From Saprospiraceae bacterium (GTDB lineage: Bacteria > Bacteroidota > Bacteroidia > Chitinophagales > Saprospiraceae): a DNA stretch of 59,519 bases. Below, piece after piece: positions 8,484 through 18,403 of the stretch. A program made the position numbers and the translations under genes. The notes under the pieces are model-generated. The model ran no database searches and was not told the DNA's origin. It saw only the letters and a list, made by a program, of their open reading frames with translations. Within the stretch, counting starts at the first letter, position 1, and every line of letters starts with the position of its first letter. The stretch spans positions 1 through 59,519 of the forward strand of contig JADKGD010000023.1 in assembly GCA_016717145.1 (NCBI GenBank), written 5' to 3'.

Positions 8484-10115
8484 ATGTCAAATGCATTTTT
8501 TAAAGTTCCCAAAGCCATAAATGAAGCAGTGCTTAACTATGCAGCCGGCTCTCCTGAGAAAAAGCAGGTCAAATCGGCTATTGCAGAAATGAAGCAGTCT
8601 CCGGGTGACATACCAATGTACATAGGAGGTAAAAAAGTATTCACAGACAAAAGGAAATCTATTCATCCACCACATGAATTAAGTTTTACCTTGGGTACAT
8701 ATTCTCAAGGAAATAAAGACCATGTAGAGGACGCTATAGCGGCTGCACTTGAAGCCAAAAAGCAATGGGAAATTATGCCATGGCAAGACCGAGCAGCCAT
8801 TTTCTTAAAGGCAGCTGATCTCTTGGCAGGTCCATATAGGGCTAAGATGAATGCAGCTACGATGCTTGGGCAATCAAAAAATATTTATCAGGCAGAAATT
8901 GATGCAGTTTGTGAGCTTGTGGACTTTTTTAGATTTAATGTGCAATATATGACTGAAATGTATGCTCAACAGCCTGAAAGTGTCCGGGGTATATGGAATC
9001 GACTGGAATACAGACCGCTTGAAGGATTCGTGTTTGCATTGACTCCTTTTAACTTTACATCTATCGCAGGTAATTTATGTGCGGCTCCTGCCATGTTAGG
9101 CAATACTGTAGTATGGAAGCCTGCTGAAACACAAATATACTCTGCATCTATTATCATGGAAATCTATGAAGAAGCAGGTCTCCCTCCAGGTGTCATTAAT
9201 TTGGTATTTGTAGATGGCCCTACAGCAGGCGAAGTAATATTTAATCATTCTGATTTTGCAGGCATTCATTTTACAGGAAGTACGGGAGTTTTTCAGCGAA
9301 TATGGAAAACTATTGGAGAAAACATAGGGAAATATAAAACGTATCCAAGACTGGTAGGAGAGACGGGTGGAAAGGATTTTGTTGTTGCACATGGTTCTGC
9401 AGATGCAAAACAAGTTGCAGTAGCTTTGTCCCGCGGTGCTTTTGAATATCAGGGCCAGAAATGTTCTGCAGCTTCAAGAGCATATATTGCAGCTTCCATT
9501 TGGACTGAAGTTAAAAAATATGTAAAAGCTGATTTGGGAGATTTTAAAATGGGGAGTCCTGAAAATTTTTCTAATTTCATTAATGCCGTAATCGATGAAA
9601 AAGCTTTTGATAAAATAACATCTTATATTGCTAATGCAAAAAAAGATACAAATGTCGAAATAATTGCCGGTGGAGGGTATGACAAATCAAAAGGTTACTT
9701 TATTGAACCTACGGTTATTGTAGTTAAAGACCCGTTTTATGTCACAATGTGTGATGAGTTATTTGGTCCAGTACTTACAATCTATGTTTATGATGATCAT
9801 AAATATGTTGAAACACTTGAAATTGTGGACAAAACGAGCCCATATGCGCTAACAGGTGCAATTTTTTCAAAAGACAGGTATGCTTTAGATGTTGCCATAG
9901 ATAAACTGCGGAATGCTGCAGGAAATTTTTATATCAATGATAAACCAACCGGAGCAGTGGTTGGCCAGCAACCTTTTGGTGGGGCACGTGGGTCCGGTAC
10001 AAATGATAAGGCAGGTTCCATATTAAATCTTTTCAGATGGGTTTCTGCACGTACCATAAAAGAAAATTTTGTGCCGCCAACAAATTTTTCTTATCCGTTT
10101 TTGGATGAAGAATAA
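8484..10115 (+). CDS. pruA: 1-pyrroline-5-carboxylate (L-glutamate gamma-semialdehyde) dehydrogenase
   Basis: The enzyme oxidises glutamate gamma-semialdehyde to glutamate with NAD, the last step of proline breakdown. The product is 543 aa, the length of the stand-alone bacterial/mitochondrial-type enzyme without a proline dehydrogenase domain. The catalytic glutamate is Glu293 in VGETGGKDF and the catalytic cysteine is Cys327 in GQKCSAASR. The NAD-binding FTGSTGVF lies at about 263-270. The C-terminal GAVVGQQPFGGARGSGTNDK is the family's conserved end. No proline dehydrogenase gene is in the window. Confidence 0.95.
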   Translation: MSNAFFKVPKAINEAVLNYAAGSPEKKQVKSAIAEMKQSPGDIPMYIGGKKVFTDKRKSIHPPHELSFTLGTYSQGNKDHVEDAIAAALEAKKQWEIMPWQDRAAIFLKAADLLAGPYRAKMNAATMLGQSKNIYQAEIDAVCELVDFFRFNVQYMTEMYAQQPESVRGIWNRLEYRPLEGFVFALTPFNFTSIAGNLCAAPAMLGNTVVWKPAETQIYSASIIMEIYEEAGLPPGVINLVFVDGPTAGEVIFNHSDFAGIHFTGSTGVFQRIWKTIGENIGKYKTYPRLVGETGGKDFVVAHGSADAKQVAVALSRGAFEYQGQKCSAASRAYIAASIWTEVKKYVKADLGDFKMGSPENFSNFINAVIDEKAFDKITSYIANAKKDTNVEIIAGGGYDKSKGYFIEPTVIVVKDPFYVTMCDELFGPVLTIYVYDDHKYVETLEIVDKTSPYALTGAIFSKDRYALDVAIDKLRNAAGNFYINDKPTGAVVGQQPFGGARGSGTNDKAGSILNLFRWVSARTIKENFVPPTNFSYPFLDEE

Positions 10116-10234
10116 TGCAGCATAAAGCCTATTTGTCTTATAAGATACAATTATGGTGTTTTATATATTATTTTTTCAAAATTCTAATAACATTAATTTA
10201 AAAATTTGTTTAAGTTAACATAATACGCTTCTTC

Positions 10235-10975
10235 ATGAATTTTAATAAAGGATTTTTTTGGATAGTTTTGGTTTCGATGGTTTTGATTTCTTGCAAAAAA
10301 GAAGAAAAAACCGGAGATTTAAACTTGCGTTTTTCTCTGAAATATGGCAATATGCCTTTAGAGATGTTTAAAAATTATACATATCCTACTTCCGGTGAAC
10401 TTTTACAATTTACCAGATTGTCTTTTTTTATCTCCAATATTACTATTAGATCCAAAGATGGAGATGTTAATCTTAAAGTGCTCGATTATCTTGATCTTAC
10501 AAATGCGCACACCGGGCCAAATATAGCTCCGAATGGGTTTGAATATGTGATTAAGGGTGTTTTGCCGAGAACATATACGTCACTTGATTTTGGTATCGGA
10601 GTGCCAAAAGAGATGAACGCCAAGCAGCCAAAAGACTATAAATCAAGTGATATTTTGAGCAGTACCGCAGAATATTGGTCCGGTTGGAAAAGTTATATTT
10701 TTTTCAGACCTGAAGGCAATGTGGTCATTAATGGTGAACAAGTAGGATTCGCATTACATTTAGGATCAGATAGTGCGTACAGAACAATCAATATTCCAAA
10801 AACAATAACTATAGCAGAAAATGGTATAACTAACGTGGATATTGTAATCGATATGGAAAAGTTTTTTAATGGAAATTCATATTTTGATATTAATGACACA
10901 CAACAAATACATGCTCAATCTCAAAACTTATTGGTAATTAAATTAGCTGATAACCTGACAACGGCAATAAAATAA
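10235..10975 (+). CDS. MbnP-like lipoprotein
   Basis: A 246-aa lipoprotein: the signal peptide ends at LISC, with Cys20 as the likely lipid-bearing residue. The body matches the MbnP family pattern, with an early LRFSLKYGN strand, FTRLSFFISNITI, LDLTNAHTG, the YTSLDFGIGVP segment, and a late SYFDIN region. MbnP proteins are periplasmic or outer-membrane proteins linked to copper handling, often paired with a MbnH di-haem protein. No MbnH gene is next to it here, so the role is open. It lies alone 119 bases after pruA. Confidence 0.75.
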   Translation: MNFNKGFFWIVLVSMVLISCKKEEKTGDLNLRFSLKYGNMPLEMFKNYTYPTSGELLQFTRLSFFISNITIRSKDGDVNLKVLDYLDLTNAHTGPNIAPNGFEYVIKGVLPRTYTSLDFGIGVPKEMNAKQPKDYKSSDILSSTAEYWSGWKSYIFFRPEGNVVINGEQVGFALHLGSDSAYRTINIPKTITIAENGITNVDIVIDMEKFFNGNSYFDINDTQQIHAQSQNLLVIKLADNLTTAIK

Positions 10976-10977
10976 AA

Positions 10978-11004
10978 TGGCGATTACCATTACAGTAACC
11001 GCCA
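10978..11004. terminator. Possible bidirectional terminator between convergent genes
   Basis: TGGCGATTA and TAACCGCCA can pair with one mismatch, and CACAATTAATTGTG, a perfect palindrome, follows at about 11010-11024. The site lies between the convergent MbnP-like and S46 genes. There is no strong T run, so the call is tentative. Confidence 0.35.
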
Positions 11005-11052
11005 CTGTTCACAATTAATTGTGTGGGGAAAAGCTTATATAATTTTTGTTAT

Positions 11053-13122
11053 TTAGTCTATTTCCGCAACTATTCTGTCTGCTTTGTAAATGTATTTTAA
11101 GGCTGCAAAAATACCGCCGGCGTGTACTGAAACCGTTCTGTTTACCTCCTCGTCAAAAATAAAATTTCCCGGTAGTGATTCAATATTTCCGTCAAATATA
11201 AGACCAACTGCTTCTCTGTCCTTATTGATCAAAGGGCTGCCACTGTTTCCGCCAATGATATCATTTGTAGAAACAGTGTTAAATGGTGCCTGTAATAGTT
11301 CCATTGGAGGATTTAACCATCTTTGAGGTAGTGTCCAAGGGAATAATTTTTTGAAAGAATAGTACCGATCGTACATTCCGTAAAAAGTAGTTATTGTAGG
11401 AGCTATTGTGCCATTATATTCATAACCTTTTATGGTACCGTCTGAAATCCTTAAAGTAAAAGTAGCATCAGGCGGCAATTTATCACCATATACTTTAAAT
11501 GCCTGATTTGCAATTTTAGCCTCCAGGGCTTGTCGGGCAGGTGATGAGGTTTGGAATAATTTAGAACCTTCCTTAAAACGGGCTACAAAAATATCAGCTG
11601 CTTCCAAAAGTACATCATCATCTTTTTCCATTTTTTCTTCCTTTTCAAAAAATTTACTTACCTTTGTTTCTTCTGTAAATTTTGTCTCTTTTAAAAGGTA
11701 ATTGACATAATCAGAAATATTTTTTTTGCCTAAAACTTTCTGTAAGGTCATATCACCTGGATAAATATCTTCTTTAACCTCATTTAACCACATTGTAAAC
11801 AATTCTTTCTGTTCTGCATCATTAATTGTTTTTAATTTATCCATGATGGAACTTTTGAGCTTATCTTTCTTGTCCTGAGGTGCTGAGGATTTAACCATAT
11901 CTTTATAAGAAACCAGTTCATGCATAAGCACATATATATTCCCTCTTAAAGGGTTAGGGGACAAATGTGTCATGACCCAACCATTTGGATTCAATACTTC
12001 ATAATGTTTGGCAAGCTCGTCCCAATATGTTGCACCATTTGATTTTGATTTTATGTAATTTTCCATATCTACTTTCCTGTTGAATAGATCGGGATCTTTT
12101 AAACCTTTAACAATGCCGCCAAATGCCTTCATGGAATTTGCCACTCCGGCAATTTCATTTAATAATTCCTGTGCTTCAAATTCTTTAGATGGGTCCTGAA
12201 TAATCATTTTGTACTTTTTCATCATCATATCATTTCTGTTTTTCAGAAATTTATATTGATATGAATATCTATAATCACGGTCATAGGTAAGTTGAGAAAC
12301 TGTTCTATATCTTTCGGTTCGGCCAGGGTTGCCCACAACAAACACAGGATCACCTTCTGCTGCACCATTTTTATTGAATTTAAGGTAATTTGAAGTTGTA
12401 TTTAATGGAACACCATTTTCATCATAAGCTCTCCAGAATGTAACATCAAGGTTGTATCTCGGGTATGTAAAATTATCCGGATCACCACCAAAAAATCCCA
12501 GATCTACTTCTGGTATCCAAACCAGTCGTATATCTTCATATCTTTTGTAACCATAAATAGAAAATTTACCGCCACTATAAAATGTAACCAATTGCAGTCT
12601 CAATCCTTTCCAACCTTCTTTTTCAGCATACGTTTTTTCAATAGTTTCAAGGGCTGCTTTTCTTAAACTTTGTTCCTCAGTATCATCTTTTGCAGCTTTA
12701 GTTTTTTCCTTAACCTGAGCTGTAATGTCTTCTGCCATAATCATTTGTTCTACGAAGAGGCCGTCAGCTTTTCGCTCATCAGCGAGTGTCGCAGCATAAA
12801 ATCCTTGTTTATCGAAGTTTTCTCCATCTTTTTGCAAAGCGCCTACCACGTCACGAGAACAATGGTGATTGGTCATAAAAAGACCATGTTCAGAAATAAA
12901 TGATGAACTACACCACGTAGCAAATCTTAAAGATGATTTTCGCACAAAATCAAACCAATCATCTTTTACATCCATATTGTATGTTGACTTAAGCCAATCT
13001 TTGGGTGGATTTTCAAATGTCCACATTTTACCAAAATCATAAGGACTGGCTTTTTTCTGTCCATGAAGATTAAGTAAGTTGATCATCAAAAAGGGCAAAA
13101 CAATAAATATTCTTTTTCTCAT
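11053..13122 (-). CDS. S46 family dipeptidyl-peptidase (DPP7/DPP11 type)
   Basis: The 689-aa protein has a signal peptide (to about residue 21, LHGQ). It is a chymotrypsin-fold peptidase that removes dipeptides from peptide N-termini in the periplasm. The catalytic histidine lies in TNHHC (84-88), the aspartate in YNLDVTFWRAYD, and the catalytic serine is Ser627 in GGNSGSP (624-630). A long helical insertion occupies roughly residues 280-540, as in the family. The residue that decides acidic-residue preference in DPP11 (an arginine) aligns by eye with a glycine near 669 here, favouring DPP7-like specificity for hydrophobic residues. The gene stands alone with long gaps on both sides. Confidence 0.9.
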   Translation of the reverse strand: MRKRIFIVLPFLMINLLNLHGQKKASPYDFGKMWTFENPPKDWLKSTYNMDVKDDWFDFVRKSSLRFATWCSSSFISEHGLFMTNHHCSRDVVGALQKDGENFDKQGFYAATLADERKADGLFVEQMIMAEDITAQVKEKTKAAKDDTEEQSLRKAALETIEKTYAEKEGWKGLRLQLVTFYSGGKFSIYGYKRYEDIRLVWIPEVDLGFFGGDPDNFTYPRYNLDVTFWRAYDENGVPLNTTSNYLKFNKNGAAEGDPVFVVGNPGRTERYRTVSQLTYDRDYRYSYQYKFLKNRNDMMMKKYKMIIQDPSKEFEAQELLNEIAGVANSMKAFGGIVKGLKDPDLFNRKVDMENYIKSKSNGATYWDELAKHYEVLNPNGWVMTHLSPNPLRGNIYVLMHELVSYKDMVKSSAPQDKKDKLKSSIMDKLKTINDAEQKELFTMWLNEVKEDIYPGDMTLQKVLGKKNISDYVNYLLKETKFTEETKVSKFFEKEEKMEKDDDVLLEAADIFVARFKEGSKLFQTSSPARQALEAKIANQAFKVYGDKLPPDATFTLRISDGTIKGYEYNGTIAPTITTFYGMYDRYYSFKKLFPWTLPQRWLNPPMELLQAPFNTVSTNDIIGGNSGSPLINKDREAVGLIFDGNIESLPGNFIFDEEVNRTVSVHAGGIFAALKYIYKADRIVAEID

Positions 13123-13676
13123 TTGAATTTTAAATTTGATTAAATAAAAATTTGCCTGTAAAGGTAGATAATTTTGTAAAAACGTCTACAAATACTGAAT
13201 AAAAAGTTGGTGTGCTGACAAGACCTATAACGCATCTGGTAAAATTAATATTCGAATTATTGTTTTAGTCTGATTAATGCGATAAATCTTTGCCATAAAG
13301 CTTGAAAAAAAAAAACGAATAATTGAATTTCCTTTTTAGAAACATAGGTAGGCTAAAGTGAAAGAAGAAAATAAATTGAAGAAATTTATTTCGCTGGTGT
13401 CTTAAGCCGGTATAGATTTTCTAATGCCTGATTGTGGTTAAATAAATATGGCCAGGCACTTTTGTCTGGCCATATTGCTTACACAATATTATTAACTAAA
13501 AAAACTAAAACCGAAACAATATGATATCTCTACCAATATTAAATACTGATACCAATCAAGGATAACTAAATCTAAATTCAATAATTTAAATAGAATATTT
13601 AGTCAATATAAACCAGCATGTATCCACTACATTTATAGTCAATACAGTAGTAATATTTGTTACCGTTTTATTAAAA
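13123..13676. other. Intergenic region without a gene
   Basis: The gap of 554 bases lies between the S46 gene start and the end of the sugar dehydrogenase gene. It contains an A-run near 13305-13318 and the terminator hairpin at 13446-13475. The S46 promoter must lie here, but no good -7 box was found on the minus strand. No RNA gene was recognised. Confidence 0.6.
13446..13475 (-). terminator. Terminator of the sugar dehydrogenase gene
   Basis: ATATGGCCAG pairs perfectly with CTGGCCATAT around a 10-base loop. On the minus strand an AT-rich tract (TTTATTT) follows. It lies about 200 bases after the stop of the minus-strand gene. Confidence 0.65.
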
Positions 13677-15104
13677 TTAATTTGTTTTAATTATTTTTTT
13701 TACCGGAATTTCAGTTTTGTCAGATGTCAAAAGGTAGGTGCCCGGGCCAAGATCATCCAGAGAAATGGTGTAGGATTCTTTTTCTGATGACTTGTCAGTA
13801 ACAAAAGATTTAATAGTTTTACCTTGACTATCCATAATAAACCATGTGATTTTTCCAATATAATAATACCTTAGATTCCAGCTTAATATTTGACTAGTTG
13901 GATTTTCGGAGATATTAATTTCAATATCAGGGCCATTAATTTCATTTGTAGCACTGACAGAATCTGATAATTTGTATATGATGCCGGATGCAGCACCGGC
14001 AACATATAATTCTCCGTCTTTGTCTTCCCCAAACGAAACAAAATCTTCATCTCTGAGGTCGGCCAATTTTACATTCACCCACTGTTGATTGTCGTTTTGA
14101 CTTAGTGACCAAAATATTCCGGTACAGTAATCAGCGTATAGATATTTTCCGTAAAGACTTGGATTATTTAAACCCCTGTAAACAAAACCGCCTGTAATTG
14201 AGCAGCCAATATCTGATTTATGTTCATAAACAAAAACAGGTTTTTGATAAAGGCTGTCAGCATTACATCCATTTGAATTGAATTTTTGAAATCCTTCCCA
14301 GCACCTCCATCCATAATTGAGTCCGGATAACCCTTTAGGTTCCATATCGATTTCTTCCCATTTATCCTGACCGACATCTCCAATCCATAAATCTCCTGTC
14401 AACTTATCAAAACTATATCTCCATGGATTCCGAAGACCCATTGACCAAATTTCGGGTAATGTATCAGTACGATTTATATAAGGATTGTCATTTGGGATCA
14501 AATATTTTTCAGTTTCTGTTCGTACATCAATTCTTAACATTTTACCAAGAAGTTCCTTTGCATTTTGCGCTTTGTTGCCGGGATCACCTCCGGCGCCGCC
14601 ATCTCCCAAACCAATATATAAATAACCATCGGGGCCAAATTTAAGACAACCTCCATTGTGGTTATTATAGGGTTGATTGACTACCAGTAATATTTTTTCC
14701 GATGTTGGATCTGCCAGATCAGGGTTTAAAACACTTCGTTTAAATCTGGAAATAGTTGTATTGCCATTATTATTTGAGTAATTAACATAGAAATAGCCAT
14801 TTGTGCTATAGTTAGGATCAAAACTTAATCCCAATAGTCCTCTTTCGTTAGCAATTGAATTTACTTTACCATCAATATCAAGGAAAGGCGTAGGGAGTAC
14901 ATTTCCTTCTTTTTTCAGTATTTTTATTTTACCGTCTTTTTCTGTAATAAACAGCCTTGTATCATTGATTTCTCCGGTGTAAGTGATGTCAATCGGTTTA
15001 TTGAAACCATCTGCAACTTTTAAAATTTTGAATTGCTGGCCAGAAACGTTCAATGTACTTGCCAATAATAACGTTGGTAAAAGAAATTTTAGGAGATTAT
15101 TCAT
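13677..15104 (-). CDS. Secreted PQQ-type sugar dehydrogenase with T9SS sorting domain
   Basis: The 475-aa protein has a signal peptide (ends about SGQQ, residue 23) and a six-bladed beta-propeller of the glucose/sorbosone dehydrogenase (aldose sugar dehydrogenase) family. The catalytic-histidine motif is NHNGGCLKFGPDGYLYIG, with the nearby SMGLRNPWRYSFD and GDVGQDKWEEID. About the last 85 residues form a separate domain with NPTSQ, a central ITWFIMDSQGK strand, PGTYLL and a final KKIIKTN, the layout of a type IX secretion C-terminal signal. It is therefore probably exported through T9SS and oxidises a sugar or sugar polymer at the cell surface. Substrate unknown. Confidence 0.85.
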   Translation of the reverse strand: MNNLLKFLLPTLLLASTLNVSGQQFKILKVADGFNKPIDITYTGEINDTRLFITEKDGKIKILKKEGNVLPTPFLDIDGKVNSIANERGLLGLSFDPNYSTNGYFYVNYSNNNGNTTISRFKRSVLNPDLADPTSEKILLVVNQPYNNHNGGCLKFGPDGYLYIGLGDGGAGGDPGNKAQNAKELLGKMLRIDVRTETEKYLIPNDNPYINRTDTLPEIWSMGLRNPWRYSFDKLTGDLWIGDVGQDKWEEIDMEPKGLSGLNYGWRCWEGFQKFNSNGCNADSLYQKPVFVYEHKSDIGCSITGGFVYRGLNNPSLYGKYLYADYCTGIFWSLSQNDNQQWVNVKLADLRDEDFVSFGEDKDGELYVAGAASGIIYKLSDSVSATNEINGPDIEINISENPTSQILSWNLRYYYIGKITWFIMDSQGKTIKSFVTDKSSEKESYTISLDDLGPGTYLLTSDKTEIPVKKIIKTN

Positions 15105-15140
15105 ACGTATTTATTTTCAAATGGAAATTATATAAAATGT

Positions 15141-15176
15141 AAAAATGCAGATAACCAAAAGACAATCTGCATTTTT
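15141..15176 (-). terminator. Terminator of the alanine dehydrogenase gene
   Basis: AAAAATGCAGAT pairs perfectly with ATCTGCATTTTT (12 bp, 12-base loop). On the minus strand the stem ends in a T run, 19 bases after the ald stop codon. Confidence 0.75.
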
Positions 15177-15194
15177 GTTTTTTTTGAGACTTTT

Positions 15195-16307
15195 TTATAA
15201 AACGGTATCAACGTCAGTATAAGTAAGTCCAAATGCCTCTGCGACACCTTTATACACAACTAAACCATTGACGACATTTAATCCAAGTTTCAGTTCATGA
15301 TTATCAATACATGCTTTTTTCCATCCTTTGTCTGCTAATTGCAGGGCATAAGGTAATGTTGCATTTGTAAGTGCTATTGTAGATGTATATGGCACGGCTC
15401 CCGGCATATTTGCTACACAATAATGGACTACTTCATCAATAATAAAAGTAGGGTTATCGTGGGTCGTAGGCCTACAAGTTTCAATGCATCCGCCCTGATC
15501 AACAGCAACATCTACAATCACGGTACCCGGCCTCATTTCTTTGAGCATTTCACGGGTTATTAAGTTTGGTGCTTTAGCTCCTGGAATAAGTACAGCTCCC
15601 ACGATCAAATCATGGTTTACGATAAGTCTTCTGATCGTATATTCATTTGAATACATGGTAATAACATTTGCAGGCATGACATCAGAAAGGTATCTTAATC
15701 TTTTGAGACTTACATCAAGAATGGTTACAATTGCACCCAAACCCGCAGCCATTTTTGCGGCTTGAGTGCCCACAACCCCGCCGCCAAGTATTAAAACTTT
15801 TGCAGGAGGAACACCAGGAACACCACCTAATAAAACGCCTCTGCCTTGCTGAGGTTTTTCAAGATATTTGGCCCCTTGCTGTATTGCCATTCTTCCAGCT
15901 ACTTCTGACATTGGAATTAACAAAGGAAGTGATCTGTCTGAAGATTCAACCGTTTCATAGGCTAAACAAACTGCATTGCTCTTAATCATTGCATTGGTAA
16001 GAGGTTCATACGATGCAAAATGAAAATAAGTAAATAAAAGTTGATTGGGCTTTATTAAACCGTATTCTTTTTCAATCGGTTCTTTCACCTTAATAATCAT
16101 TTCGGCAATACTGTATATTTGTTCAATAGTCGGTAATATTTTGGCTCCGGCAAGGATGTACTCGGCATCTGGAAAACCAGAACCTTCACCAGCCGTAGAT
16201 TGTATATAAACGATGTGTCCTTTTTTAACAAATTCCAGTGTGCCTGCAGGGGTAAGTGCTACCCGATTTTCGTTTGTTTTAATTTCTTTTGGAACTCCAA
16301 TAATCAT
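15195..16307 (-). CDS. ald: Alanine dehydrogenase
   Basis: Ald catalyses NAD-dependent reversible conversion of L-alanine to pyruvate and ammonia. The 370-aa length is standard. The N-terminus IIGVPKEIKTNENRVALTP is the family start, the NAD-binding Rossmann motif is LILGGGVVGTQAAKMAAGLG (about 171-190), and VDVAVDQGGCIET and YTSTIALTNATLPYA complete the signature. It stands alone, separated from the next gene by its own terminator. Confidence 0.95.
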   Translation of the reverse strand: MIIGVPKEIKTNENRVALTPAGTLEFVKKGHIVYIQSTAGEGSGFPDAEYILAGAKILPTIEQIYSIAEMIIKVKEPIEKEYGLIKPNQLLFTYFHFASYEPLTNAMIKSNAVCLAYETVESSDRSLPLLIPMSEVAGRMAIQQGAKYLEKPQQGRGVLLGGVPGVPPAKVLILGGGVVGTQAAKMAAGLGAIVTILDVSLKRLRYLSDVMPANVITMYSNEYTIRRLIVNHDLIVGAVLIPGAKAPNLITREMLKEMRPGTVIVDVAVDQGGCIETCRPTTHDNPTFIIDEVVHYCVANMPGAVPYTSTIALTNATLPYALQLADKGWKKACIDNHELKLGLNVVNGLVVYKGVAEAFGLTYTDVDTVL

Positions 16308-16660
16308 TTGATAGGGTATTTAATGATAGTATTATAAAATAAAATGCGAAAATAGTCAGGAATATTATATTGTCCATGAAATAAAGACATTAATATTAAT
16401 AGAATGATGTAAAACTCATGAATTTATTCATTATCATCATTTTATTTAGCATTTAGAAATATGTAATAAAAATTTAGTAATAATTTGTTATTATATATTT
16501 ATATATAAAATACTGTAAAATAATTTATTATGCATTAAATATAAGACTTATAAAATTTTTTTAAGTTTGGAAGTCATTTTTTCAACATAATTAGTGTCAT
16601 TAAGACATATCATATAAATTTGCGTTTTTTTTTGTCATAAGTTCAACAACATTTTAGAGC
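16308..16660. other. Divergent promoter region of ald and the phosphorylase homologue
   Basis: The gap of 353 bases is very AT-rich and must carry promoters for both outward-facing genes. The clearest element is the -7 box at 16615-16622 for the plus-strand gene. No RNA gene was seen. Confidence 0.6.
16615..16622 (+). promoter_or_regulatory. Likely -7 box of the glucan phosphorylase-like gene
   Basis: TAAATTTG fits TAnnTTTG and ends 38 bases before the ATG at 16661. The -33 position is weak. Confidence 0.4.
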
Positions 16661-18403
16661 ATGCTAACAAAATCAGATATATTTAACTATCAACCTGCAA
16701 AAGAATTTTCCAAAGCTGTTGCATATTTTTCAATGGAATTTGCTATTGATCAATCGCTAAAAATTTATAGTGGGGGCTTAGGATTTTTAGCAGGTTCACA
16801 CATGCGCAGTGCTTATGAGTTAAAACAAAATTTAGTAGGTGTCGGTATGTTGTGGAAATATGGTTATTATGACCAGGTCAGAAGTCTTAACGGGTCGATG
16901 AAATCTGATTATGTCCAGAAATATAATTCATTTCTGACGGATACCAATATTATTTTCCCGGTGGAAGTTCATGGCGCAACTGTTTATGTCAAAGCATTTT
17001 TGCTAAAACCCGAGGTTTTCAAGTCAGCGCCAATATTCCTTTTATCTACTGACATTGAACAAAATGATGCATTGTCCCGAACAATCACTAATAGACTTTA
17101 TGATTCCAATGAGTCAACCAGGATTGCACAATCAATCGTTTTGGGCATCGGTGGATCTAAGTTGATGGATATTTTAAATATGGGCATTGAGATTTTTCAC
17201 ATGAATGAAGGTCACGCTCTGCCTTTGAGTTTTTATCTATATTCCAAATACAAATCAGTTGATGAAGTTAGGAAGAGAATGGTTTTTACAACCCATACTC
17301 CTGAAGTAGCTGGTAATGAAGAGCATGATTTTGATTTGTTGAGCCAAATGTCTTTTTTTAATGGGATACCTGACGCAGAAGTTAGAAAAATGCTTCAAAT
17401 TGATGGCCACAGACTAAATTATACCTTATGTGCGCTCAGATTTGCAAAAATAGCCAATGGGGTATCAAAAATGCATGGAGTTGTATCTCGTGACATGTGG
17501 GCAGGATATGATGGAATTTGTAAAATAATATCTGTCACAAATTCTCAAAATAAAAATTATTGGAAAGATGAAAAGCTGGAGGGCGCATTCGAAAAAAATG
17601 ATGATAGAGCATTGCTGACCCGTAAGAAAGAGTTGAAAAAGGCATTATTCAAGATAGTTGCAGACCAGACTGGAAAGTTATTTGACGAAAATGTAATCAC
17701 TTTGGTTTGGGCAAGAAGATATGCCGGGTACAAAAGGGCAGATCTTATTACGGCCGATGTGGCACGTTTTCAATCATTAATCAGTAATACAGACAATCCC
17801 ATACAAATCATATGGGCTGGTAAACCATATCCTGAAGACTATGGTGCGATAGACACTTTCAATGATTTATTTTTAAAAACATTAAAATCGCCCAATTGTG
17901 CGGTTTTGACGGGATATGAATTAGAATTGTCTGCAGCACTTAAAAAAGGCTCCGATATTTGGCTTAATAACCCAAAGCTTTACAGAGAGGCCTCAGGAAC
18001 CAGCGGGATGACTGCCGCAATGAATGGCTCCATTAATTTCTCTATTCCGGATGGTTGGGTACCTGAATTTTCAATACATGGGCATAATAGTTTTATTATA
18101 AAACCTGCAGATAGGAAACTACCTGAATCAGAACAGAATATTATTGAATGTGACAGAATGTTGGACGTACTTGAAAAAGAAATCATACCAATTTATTATA
18201 ATAATACAAAAAAATGGGCTGAAATCATGAAAAACAGTATGAAAGATGTAAGCCCTGCTTTCGAATCCGGTAGGATGGCAAAAGAATATTATGACAAATT
18301 ATTTAATGTCGAAGTCATGATACCTTCTTTGTATAATCCTTCATTTAGGCCATTTTATACTAAATTGTCATTAAACAAAGGAAAGACACCTGCAAAGGTT
18401 TAA
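16661..18403 (+). CDS. Alpha-glucan phosphorylase homologue lacking the PLP lysine
   Basis: The 580-aa protein is of the short alpha-glucan phosphorylase type. It opens with VAYFSMEFAIDQSLKIYSGG and LVGVGMLWKYGYYDQ. A central HMNEGHALPLSFYLY and FTTHTPEVAGNEEHDF precede the GT-B C-terminal part (VWARRYAGYKRADLI; GKPYPEDYG). In true phosphorylases the PLP cofactor is bound by the lysine of EASGTGNMK; here the motif reads EASGTSGMTAAMNG, with threonine at that position (codon ACT). Classical phosphorolysis therefore looks doubtful. It may be a glucan-modifying glycosyltransferase or a regulator of glycogen metabolism. No other glycogen gene is in the window. Confidence 0.8.
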   Translation: MLTKSDIFNYQPAKEFSKAVAYFSMEFAIDQSLKIYSGGLGFLAGSHMRSAYELKQNLVGVGMLWKYGYYDQVRSLNGSMKSDYVQKYNSFLTDTNIIFPVEVHGATVYVKAFLLKPEVFKSAPIFLLSTDIEQNDALSRTITNRLYDSNESTRIAQSIVLGIGGSKLMDILNMGIEIFHMNEGHALPLSFYLYSKYKSVDEVRKRMVFTTHTPEVAGNEEHDFDLLSQMSFFNGIPDAEVRKMLQIDGHRLNYTLCALRFAKIANGVSKMHGVVSRDMWAGYDGICKIISVTNSQNKNYWKDEKLEGAFEKNDDRALLTRKKELKKALFKIVADQTGKLFDENVITLVWARRYAGYKRADLITADVARFQSLISNTDNPIQIIWAGKPYPEDYGAIDTFNDLFLKTLKSPNCAVLTGYELELSAALKKGSDIWLNNPKLYREASGTSGMTAAMNGSINFSIPDGWVPEFSIHGHNSFIIKPADRKLPESEQNIIECDRMLDVLEKEIIPIYYNNTKKWAEIMKNSMKDVSPAFESGRMAKEYYDKLFNVEVMIPSLYNPSFRPFYTKLSLNKGKTPAKV

